Shown piece after piece: positions 21,901 to 33,900 of a DNA stretch of 64,000 bases. The position numbers were made by a program, and so were the translations under genes. How positions within the stretch are numbered: the stretch's first letter is position 1; each line of letters starts with the position of its first letter. Origin of the DNA: Siderastrea siderea (Eukaryota; Cnidaria; Anthozoa; Scleractinia; Rhizangiidae); contig OZ034969.1 of NCBI GenBank assembly GCA_964030785.1, forward strand, positions 45,532,701-45,596,700, in the 5' to 3' direction. The notes beneath the pieces were generated by a model. The model did not search any database, had not been told where the DNA came from, and was given only the letters and a program-made list of their open reading frames with translations.

Positions 21901-24900
21901 AGACACTAAATTCATTTTGGGACCTTATGTGAGGTGGCTTCCTGCCCACAGGCCGCTAAATAACTATTTACAATAAGAAATTTTTGCTATTCTAGTGAGA
22001 AAATCGAAGCTGCATTTTAGTGCTACACTGTTTAGTAATACCTTAACATGAACATCTTAGAGAGTACCATAGAATTCCAAAAGTAGCGGTCCATATTATT
22101 TTTGGAATTAGTAGGTCTAAGGCCCTGTGGGTAGCCATTACTTTCGGGCACCTAAAATATGTGTATGTGAGTAAGGGAAGAGGACATTCATCATCAACAC
22201 AACTGCAGAATAAGCAAAATGTCACTTTATTTCTTGTAACGTACCTATCAATGTTAAGCTTCTGGGTGGGAAGGGCGGACTAACCCCCCCCCCCCCCCGC
22301 CCCTGGGAAACTGACATTTTTTGGGAAGCCTGAGTCAAATTCCCTACCCCTGGACAACTAATGAATGTCAAATTTTAGACCCTAGGGTTACTTTTTTCAC
22401 TGAAAGTCAAATAATTGGGGCATTGTGTATGTTCAAAATCCCTACCCAGGGGACTGCCTTGTATGTCAATGTGTGGTTCCAGAAAATATCCATACTCACC
22501 CAATGGACGATCTTTGGAAATTCCAAGGGGAAGGTGGGTCTGAAAGGTCACACTTTTTAAAGGGAAGTATGAACCTAAACTGCCAGAGGTGATGGGGAGG
22601 GAGGGGGGGGGGGTTCAAACCAAAAACCCTCCTTGATGGGAGAATGTAATACTATATTTTCTGGAACAACACAATTTCCTGGGGCAGAGATAACCCCCCC
22701 CCCCACCCTGGGGCTTAACATCGATAGGTGCATGACTTTAGTATTGATTTTTCTACATTCTTGTTTAACGTTAAGCTATGCCATCTGCTTTGCACTAAAG
22801 GGAACACAGTTTCTCTTTCAATGATTTGTGATTGGTAAGTTTTTTCATCACAAAGACATTGTACATGCAGGCAATCTCTAGTCTTCTTCCCTACAAGTGC
22901 TCAAGCCTGTGACTTTCAGGAAGGGAGGCATTACTTTTGGAATTCTACAGTATAATACAAATGAACTTTAATGATCATGCCTTGCAAAGAATGTACCACA
23001 ACAGTCAACAATATGATACCATTGCAGGTATGCAAATTGTTTTATTTCAGTTTCCTGTTGTCATTTGAACTATCACCACCTGTTCCTAATTTGCTTTTCT
23101 CTTTCTCTTCTTTTTATGTAAATATAATATTGTGGCTAAATGCAATTTAGGTGAAGTTAAACTCGAGACAATTGAAGGTCAGCGGTTATTGCCTGCATGG
23201 CAAGATGCGGCTCTACCGCTCAGCTTTGAGCTGTCGGCCTCGAATCTAGCGACTTCTCAACCCAGTCTCACAGTCTCCATGCCTTTGTCATCCAGCACCA
23301 TTGTTCAAGCAGTGAGTGTGCTGTATATTCAAATCATGTTTGTAAAATTGACTAAAAATTCCTATTGAATATTCCCTCAGGGAGCGACAGCTACCTGGAT
23401 GTTAGCAGTAAATGCCTCTATGTATTTCTATAAATCAACTGAATTAACTATAACACTAAAATCACATTTCAAAATGAATTTTATAACTATTTAATACCTT
23501 CATGTTGCATTTTCTTGTTTTCTCGTCAACAGGAACATGGACTAACTTGATATTAAAATAATGAGCTGCCTGATAACAAGATAAAAAAAATATATTCAAA
23601 CTGTTTAATACTTTGTCTATCATAATGTAGAATGTACATAACTGAACATGATAATGACTACATAATGAAGGAAAAACTGTAATATTTAACCCTGCTTGAG
23701 AGCAAGTTTCATTTTGCTAACTTTGTGACCACATTCATGGTTATTTTTCAAACCAGGTTATAAAACCAATGAAGCATTTGAAATCTTAAAAATTCCGTAC
23801 CACAATGATGAAAATACCCAGGAAGATTGAAATAAGATTTCCGACCAAACCTTGAGATTAGGTCCTGTATCATTTTTTACCATTTTATATGATACATGTT
23901 CACTTTGAAATGTATTTTAGAGGATTTTTGGAAAAGTAAGGGAGAGGAGCTAAAGCATCCCTTCAGAAATGTAATGTTCAACACTTACCTTGTCAAAAGC
24001 TGCATGTACACTAACTGGTGCCACACTAATAAAGAGCAAGGAGAACATTGCGTTAACTTGTATTAAATCTTTTCTGATTGGTAAGAAAGGATTGGCTCTC
24101 TTCCCTTATTTGGCCTAAACGGGTATGTGCTGCTCAACAGCGTGTAGTTTTCAGGGTCTTGCATCTTAAAGTGCCACTGGGACCAGAATTTTGGTATTCC
24201 ATATTTTTGCATTTTCGAAAATAGTCTGTGGTTGTTAGTCACCATGCCAAATTTTAACTCATTACAACGACTGGAAGTCGCTTTTTTCCGACGGTTTTTG
24301 TCGAGATTTTACGGCCGCCATTACTAGCCCTTGTTCCGGAAGCTAGCTTGCGAATTAGCGGAAGTGACGTTAGAGGCTCACCTCAAACACTGAGTCAGGC
24401 TTCATGCAGTTACTTGCCGCGGGAAATTTAACTGTTGTCGAGGGAAGATTTCTTGCCAACTGTTTGCTGTACAGCCTTGAAATTTTCGTTGCTGCAGCAG
24501 TTATGAAGGGTTTTACTTGTGTTGTACAATGCTACAACAATAAATCCAACCACCGAGTTGGTATTTCGCTTCATCAAAGCCTTGCTTGCTGATGTTCGTA
24601 CTCACACACAGTGCAAATTTCAACCCGAGAGGTATTTTTGTTGGCTGTTCTGGTCACTTCACGGACGAGTGTTTCCAGAGGGCTGTTCATGTCGAAGGAT
24701 CCTAGAGGTCGATTATTCCATTGTCCATTCCAACTATATGGAAAGAAAGATCCGGCAAAAACGAGACGAAAGGTACCTAATCTTATTAAACGCAGTTGAA
24801 GTGATAGTTTGTTTCTTTTTCAACGCATCCACCATTGTGCAAAACTTATTTTCTTTTAACGTGTTTTAAAATTTATTTTGCTTGTGGAAAACCCTTTCAG

Positions 24901-27900
24901 TTCTGCCGTCTGCTAGCGTGAAGATCTTCGGCATAGTCCTCATAAAATGCATCCTGGGCGAATGCAGGACCGCCGCAATTAAGCAAATAGTTTGTATTGC
25001 TTAGCTTTTTCCTTTTTTTTTAATACTGCGTGTGTTAATTTCAAAGCAGTAATCGCTTAGAAGCATGGGCAGTTATTTTATAGCATACCATCCTGAAGGT
25101 TGAGAAACTTTTCTCCTTATTCCCTATCGCTAAAGAGTCGATTGACCTTATTGTGTGAAATATGTAAAGGCTCGGTAGGTCGGCTCGTCTTGCGTGGAAG
25201 TTTAAGTTGGGAAAAAATATCACACGCCACTATTTGTCTAAGGGTTTTACAATGTCATTTCTTTTAACTGTCACAACAATCTTAGGAAATGAGCTACCAA
25301 GAAAAATGATTAGATATCAAGTTATTATTTTTACGCAATGAATAAAGCAAGTGAAAGCTTCGTTTCCTTGGCGGTCCGCATGTTGTTGTTCAGCAGCAGA
25401 AAATTTTCCTTGTGGCTTTGATTTGCACTACAAATATTTAGATTCCGGTCACACAAGGCCTCCAGTTCTTAAAAAAGGTCTTGGTTTTTTTTCACTTTTT
25501 TCGGCTCAAGTTAAGAATTCTACAAAAACTGCTCAAAATGTTTAGAAACGCCAAGCACTTGTGTTTCAATGCAGGAAGCGACCACTGTGCTATGATGGAC
25601 ACGATAAGCTTCATCAGCTGACTGCCAGTTGACAACAGCATTACGGCTCGTCAAGAAAGTTTCCCATACTATGCTAAGAATGGCCAAAAATCGCAATGCT
25701 TTACAATATATAATGAATATAAACACCGGCAAACAAAATATAGCTTCTCTTATTTCTCCAATGAAGCGAACAATAAAATCAATCGACCGATGCTTGAGAA
25801 TTCGCGAGCATCAAATTCTGGAGTTTTTATAGGTGTTTTGTCTAAATTTCCAAAGCTTAAACATCAATTTTTCGAATAGCTGGACAACCATTTATCCGTT
25901 GGATAAGAGTTATCTGCTCTTTGAGCAACTTGTGCCTGAACTGAAATCACTGTTTAAGCATTATTTCGCGCATATTTTGAACTCCCGCCAATAAGGCGAG
26001 AAAAACAACTTTGAACAGTTTGTTTACAACCTTATAAGCTGAAATCTCCTGACATCAGTTCTTACATCGTACGGTAAGAAAAATTCTTCTTTTGCCGAAT
26101 TAAATGAATCCTCTGATGCTTTGGAAGCTAAGGACGGTTCCGAATCGTAGAAATACTCTTCGGAGGTTTCGCAGTCGACGGTAGACATCTTGAGTCAAAA
26201 CACAAGGAAACGCGACTGAGGTGAGCCTCTGACGTCACAAGCTATTAAATTGCGCAATCACCCAGGAACACGTTTTCAGTAATGGTGGACACATTTTACG
26301 CAACTTTGGAGCTAAAAAATATTAGGATGAACGGTTTCTTGTTCAGTTTTTTGGGTAAATATAGACACAACGCGATATTCTGCGACAGAATTTGGCCGAA
26401 ATAAACCTACGAATTTTCGTCTCAGTGGCACTTTAAACAGGGTATACAATTTCACTATTTAGCATCTTGATCAGGGTGTCATTCTGGGCCAGAAGCCTTG
26501 AACAGGGTGTGAACATTGGAGATGGGTGGACCACATGTGTGGTACCAACAATTTTTTAAATCTAATTCTATGATGTTGTTTATAGAAAAAATACTTTCTG
26601 AAATAATTTCTCTTTGGTCACGAAAAAAGGTCTTTGGTCTTAAACGGGGTAGCATGCAGAATGAACAGATTTTGAGCAGAGTCAGGGTTTGAAGGCCTCA
26701 GTAGCACACCCTCACCCAAACTTCCCTTGATAAGTGCCACTCTGGGCCTGTGAGAAATCTACATTAACTGATTACTGCTGCTCATTTTAGGAAGATGTGG
26801 TGTCCAAATGGTATAATGTATAGCATCAGGTTTTCAAATCAGACTCCTAGTATTTTTACGACGGTGTGCAAACTTTGCCGGCCAGCCAGAAAATACACCA
26901 CATTTAAGGCTCAAGGAACTTACACCTCTGGTCTCTCAATTCCACGATCGTGTGCCCAGTCACGATATGCTTTGCAAGCCATCAAAATACTCTCTGTGCC
27001 ACCTGTGGTCATCTAAAGATTACAAATAAAGCAACAAATTAACTAATTAACACACTTGTAACAAAAAAGCCTAATACAGGGTTAATACACTGGTTATGTT
27101 CAGTGTTCAATCTAGAAATTCGTCAAAGTGGGTCATGTGTCCCACATGTCATTTTAAATTGGGTCATTTTGAAATAGTCTGGGTCATAAACAGTTGTGGT
27201 AGTTGCTGAAGCTGTTGGCTTGTGAAGTTGACTTGCAGTGATACTTATCGAACTCTCATCCGCTCTTTCACCATCCTTCTCCGGTCCTCCTTAATCGTTC
27301 TCAGGAAGTTCAAAGGCCACTCTCTTTTCGATAAAAAATGACAGCTTTTGTTGTCATTTCATTTTAATTTTACATAGAAGAACAACCGAACTGTGAAAAA
27401 CGTCGATGGCTCAAGCAACGCTTGCAAAACATTGAAATGGGGGCTCTAGTCTCTCTCGGAATTGTGTGGAACGCCTGACACAAAAAGTACTCGTAAGCGC
27501 GCTTTTTCACTTTTATTTATTGCCAAATTCCGGCTACTTTGCAAGTACTTCTATGTGAGGTAACCTTTTTTTTGCGTCAGTATGACACCACGACAAGTTC
27601 ATTTTGCATCAGAATATAATTTACCACGTCAGTGACGCAAAGACGCGGCCTAGATTGAACACTGTATGTTCGAAAAGGCTCTAATAAATATCAAAATCTT
27701 TGCCAGAAAATGTCGGCTTCCTCAGCAAGGCCATGTGACCATATAAGACACAGATTTTATACACCAATATTGATATGTTATTTTTGCCCTAATTCCACAT
27801 TTCCTCCCTTTAGAATAACCCCTGTCTACGCATGTTTACCGTTCCACAAGCGTCCTTTCCTCCCTTGAACATATTAACACACATCTGAACCACCTCTGCT

Positions 27901-30900
27901 TCCATCTTTCGCACTGTTTAAAACCAAATAATAATTTTATTATTATGATTAGAAGTAATTATAATAAACATTTATGGTATACGGTTTTAAGAAAAATACT
28001 GACAATAATTTTGAGGAATGGTGTCTTAGATGAAATGACTAAAAGAAAGATCGCAACTGAAGTGCTCTCAAGATGGATAATTTAAAATTTTCCTTTCACA
28101 AGTAATAATAATTACCAATAAAGATCCAGAAAATAAGACTAATTACCATCAGGAAAGATGTCAACATGGAGTGGGTTGGTCCAAGCAAACTTAGCATAAA
28201 CCTACAGTAACACAACATACATGCATTGTAAGTCATTCAAATCACCAGGACACATTTTTTCCAGACTGTTATGGTTGTTCTTTTATAGGTTTTCCAGAAT
28301 ATGCTATCAATTCCTGAAATGGAATCTTTTAACACAATGTGATAGGAGAACAAAATATTTACTGTCAGTAGTAATTCCCAGTTTCAGGTAATATTCTTTT
28401 GAATTTCTTGCTTTGTCTCCAGTGCCATTTTGCCAAATATATGACAAAAATTCAGCAATGATTACTGGAGTTGAGAATTTTTTAAACAATAATATTCTAC
28501 TCTTGCTTGCTGGATATGAATTGATTATAACCAAGGTGCTATGCGTCTTGTCACCTATTTATAGCAGTTAATTAATTGACCATTTTTGGTTAGGTAAGTG
28601 AGTGCCACTTTACCTTAGTAAGCAGGTCTGTGAGTTCTTTGCCACCACAATAAACTGTTCCAGACACACGACCTTCTTCCCATTTTATATCACCTAAAAT
28701 GCAAACAAAAACTTTTAGGATAATGGGTGTTTTTGGGCTGAGAAAAGGGAAAGGAAAAATTGGGAGGCAAGATGTCCTACTGGTAGTCTAATAATTTATT
28801 GGACTACAGATGCTGACGTCAGGTTTTGATGTGTGGAAAACTGTATTGCCTTCATATCTATGGCATAAAATTTTGTGGGTCTTTCAATTTATCATATAAA
28901 CAAACAAACAAACAAACAAACAAGCAAATAATAATAATAATTATAACTTTATTAATGAGTCAAAATACTTAAGCATACATGCTAATTGGAGACACAAACA
29001 GAAAAAGAAATAAGCAATTAAATACAAATCATAAATGTGTATCCAATAATATAAGAAAATTGCTAATAGTAATATTCTGTTAAAATACTATTATCTATGA
29101 TCTACAAAGAAAACAGTCAGATCCACATTCATTACTAAGGTTGAGAAATCCTTCTGCCTTATTCTGAATCATAATAATGAATAAAACGTAGCTTACCCAA
29201 TTTTAAGTAACCATCAATTTCTTTCATTAGCTCTTTCTGTTGGAGACAGAACAAATAAATTAAAAACACAGTTATTAACTTTATGATGCAAGCATAGTGA
29301 AAATTGTAATTGCATATATATTCATTTCTGGTGTTTCTGAACTTAAAAAAAAAAAAACAACTGCACATGGTAAATTCACATCAAGTTGAGGAAGCAGCAG
29401 CTGTATCTCAAACCCCTCAGATGATGCTGTGAGCAATCACTGTCTGTGATGTCTGACTTGAGTTCCTAACTCATGTACTTGGTTCAACAGGAAGTGAAGT
29501 ACAACAAAAATGTAGGTGAGCATCTTTGGCACTCTTGACACTTTGATACAAGATTATTGAGCTAATTTTTGGTTCAGGGCGCCACACACTTGACTAGCAT
29601 GTTGAAGGTGTCTTCTCGGACACTTTAGACAACTTTGACACAGGTCTGTCAATCGTGACAGCTTGTGTTAAATGCCATCCTCGAAGATATAACATCCACT
29701 AAGCAATTTCACATGGACAGTAGAACCCCGGTAACTCGAATTCCCAAGGGTAACAAAAAATAGTTCGAGTTAGCAGGGGTTTGAGTTAGTGGGTCAGGGC
29801 TGAATTTCAAATACTATGTTAATGTTTAATAAGGTACTGTAATATTATTCATTCCAATAGTGAGTTAATTTCATAAGAGCCTTTTGCTAAAAGCATTTAG
29901 TTTGGGAATGTTTACTGGTTATTCATTTATCATGTTGCTATCAATAAAGATTTAAGATTTAGACTCCTCAATCAATTACATTCTGACACTTTGAGGTTTA
30001 TCGACTGACTATTAATTCTTAAATAGAGTTTGAGTTATCAGCGTAAATTTGAGCCAAGAGGAAGCAAAATTAGTTTGAGTTAGCAGGGAGTTCGAGTTAG
30101 CTGATAGTAAACGACTGAACAAATAGGGTCAAATCCAGGGGAAATCGGATTTTGTTCCAGTTGGCGGGGTTCTACCGCATCTTTTTCATGTAACAAATAT
30201 TGTCAAGTGAAATACTCACCTCCTTCATTCCTTTGGCTGGAAGCTGAAAATAACAAATTTAAGAATAGGTTGATCAATACATTATTTATACAATAAATAC
30301 AGTATTTCCTGTGCTTCTGTGTTATATAAATAATGTGCTAACGTACAAGCACAGTGACTGTGCATAAAACAATACTTAACACCCCTTGCCAGGAACGTAA
30401 GACATTATTTCATGCTGGTCATAAAAACAGCAGGAATTACCACATTTTGTATTGATAACAGCTGTATAACACAGATAGCCCTTGTTTAGAGGTTGTTGTT
30501 ATGGGTAGATTATATTATTTACTTTATTTGATGGAATGGACCAGTGTTTAAGAGAACAACTTGAGGCATGGCTCTTGTATCAGGGTTTCTGTTCATTTTA
30601 CTGTTAGTAACTTTGGCTGGGTTAAAGAACATTGTTTGTTACAGTGAGGACTTTGTTAGATAGGTGTTTGTTACGTTGAGGTTTCACTGTTAATGACTTG
30701 ATCATGGAAGTTTAGAGGAACAAACCATAACACGTCCTGGATAATTTGTTTACCTTGCTCTTGTACATTTCTTCCACGTTCTAAAAAATGTGTGCTCAAG
30801 TGTAATTGCTAAAAATTGCTGCAATTCCTAACAACTCATTATAATAGGCTAAGTAACATACTGTCATGTGAAAGGTTTCCCCTTCTCTCACAGGAAAGGC

Positions 30901-33900
30901 TGTTCTTTCCATTTCATCCAGTGATTGCTGCATGTCGTTAGCTATCTGTTCAAAAAGTAAACAAAAACAACAAAATGATGAGCTTCACAGTTGCGTATAG
31001 AAATTCTTAGCTTCAGAATAGATGGAACAATTAAAGGCTGCTGGAAAATGAGAGTGTGTGTACAGGTATTTAAGTGATGATTTTGGCCAAAAAAGTAGCA
31101 TTTTGAAAACAGATGTTGAAATGTCTCTTTTGCTAAGTATTGTGTCAATTCTGGTCCAAAATGACACTATACTGAGCAAAAAAGATACTTTGACCTGTAC
31201 ACATTTGTCCAATATAACCCTGTTATTACGATCACTGAGGGCTAGAAAATTTTGGTCAAGTTGACACAATCATCTTTATAAAAAGGAAGGAGAAGCAAAG
31301 AAAAATAACAGAGGAGGGGGGGGCATAATAGGCGAAATCACTTTGTACATGTCACTGCTCACCAAACACAGTTTTATTTTCCTTGTCAATTTTTGCCCAG
31401 CACAAAGCACTTTGCCCAGCCTTATTAACAACTGAGGGTAAATTTATAAGGAAGACAATTCAACAGTTTGGAACATCAGAAAGGGGATATTGGTCATCCT
31501 GAAATAACACTTTTAATTAAAAATAGGTTATGGTTCGATACTCCAAAAGGTGGTTGTTGATAGCATTGACAAGGAAGATGGATTATTGATGTTTTCCGAT
31601 ATGAAAATGACTGCTCCTTTGCTTCAGGCCACATAAAAGGGGACACAGTAACAGTTGTAGTAATGGAGTGGTAGTAAAACAGGGTTCCACTTCAACCACC
31701 ACCATAATAACTGAGTACGCTTAGAAAGTAATGTTATTGATACCCAGGTGGGGCAGTCTCTCAAGATACCAATACGGTCATTTGCTGCCTCACGGGATTA
31801 AGATCTGGGGACTCCTGATCTAGAATGGGGTATCCATATTCCAGAAATTTTCTAGAAATGGGTGTAATATTGCAAAGGTACAGCTGTACAAAAGCTTCAA
31901 AATATGAGCAGCAATTTTAAATTAAATTTACAAAGAAATATTTCCAAAACAAAATACGAATGCTACAAATCCTGATTTACATAGAGGAAGTTGTATCTTG
32001 GATGTCTAAGTTAAACAGTCAAGCAAAGTAATAACTTTTCTTAGGGATTGTAGGGCCTATTTCTATACAATGTGGTGTCAATTTGAATCCATAACCCTTC
32101 TAAAATAGGGTGCAAACCCTTGGGAATTGATACATGTACATGTACTTCTTGTAAGTGGTGTTGTTTTTCTGATACTGAAGGTGAAGCAAATAAAAACGAA
32201 CAAAAGTATTCTTTTAAGCATATTTAAATGCATATTCTCCTTACTGTTCTCCATACATTTCTTATGGAACTAGTAAGGAGAATTTGTCTAAATATCAAGA
32301 CATCTTATCCTTGGTGATCACTAGTCTTCCTTTATTCTCACCACTTGAATGTTTGAACAAGTAGTGATCATGTAAAGAGAAATTCATTTTCATCACTGTT
32401 AGGGGCATGGTTAATGTGAATTGGTCATGCTGTGGACAAGAACTGATTGGAAGGTGTTTGGCATGGACTCTACCTTGCAATGATATTGTTGCAGTATTGA
32501 TAATGCATCAACATTCAAAAAGCAGGTATCAGCCGGTCCTAGCCTTGCTGCACAAGATGGTTTAGACATGTAACTGTCAGGCCTATTAGTGTTGAGAGGG
32601 TTACGTATAGTATACAGGAAAAATATTAACCTGCGATCAGGCGTTATTTTTCTCGCGGCAGTGTAGTCAACGGAAAAATGAACGCCTGATACAATTACTT
32701 GTCGAGTCGTCTGTAAAAAGTCCAGAATCTGGACTTTTTTCTGATTGGTCGGGAAACAAAAGGCAGTTTGCACAAATGTTTGCACACTTCGTGCCCGCTT
32801 CGCGCCTCTGCTGATTCCCGCCAACGAAGCGACTTCCGGTAAATTGTGATTGGCTCACTCTTATCTGATGGCATCGCTGACACTCTCGTTGACAGACACT
32901 TTAATTGGGGGGCGGCAGACGATTCAACAAGTAATTGTATCAGGCTTTCCTTTTTTTTTCGCCCTCCCTCCGCCGCGAAAAAAAAGAAAGCCTGATCGCA
33001 GGTTAGAAAAATATCAAAATGTTCTTACCCTGTCTTTCAAGTATGGCACCCTTCTAACAAACCTAAAAAATCCTTTCTTTATTCTTTCTTGGAGACCTTA
33101 AAATAAGATATTGACTTAATTAGTCACAATACTAAACTGAATGTTCGGTTGATTAACTGACCTTGTTTGTATGTGTCAATGGTCAGTAGCTGCTAGTCTT
33201 CTAGTGCGAGTCTCCCACTTTTCAACTTCATACCGTATTTACTCGTGTATAAGTCGACCTTTTATGACCAAAAAATCAGCCCAAAAATTCGCCGTCAACT
33301 TATACACGAGTCATACATAAAGACCTGACCAAGCAATCCAAGAAATTAGCATAACAATTGCCTGAAGTCCGTTAGGAAAACCGAGCTTACAAAAACCAGT
33401 TCTAATTGTGTTCGAGTTTCGTCAGTTTTCGGCGCTTTCTTCGTGAACAAAAAAGTGTGGAATAATAAATTTTAAGTGGTTTAAACACAAACCTACTGGA
33501 GATGATTTCTATCGTGTCTTTTGATCTGTAGAACTGACATTTTTCTTAGAGCTTCGCTACTGTTTACGGTGCTCAACTTTCGTGTTTTCATCGCGCGCAA
33601 GGATGTGGAGTTATCTTAGTTACCAGTACTCCTCAAATTCGTAGTTTGGTTACCAAGTTTTCCAAGATGGCGGTGTTTTCATCGAGCGATTCTTCAAAGC
33701 TCTTCGGCATTTCTTCGGTCTTCTAAATCTCTTTTCAGACTCAACATTGAGATAAAGGTTACTTAAATGCAAGAAGATTTCATTTGCAATGTGATTTACT
33801 TCAAAATATCGCAAAATACTTCTCTAGTAAATCGAAATGCTCATGTGTGCTTAAATCGTGATGATATAAACAAGTGCTTATAAACTTCACAGCACACGAT

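Noticed and set aside
32411..32883. 137-aa and shorter minus-strand ORFs
   Set aside because: They overlap the 9-bp-TSD MITE and have no protein family features.
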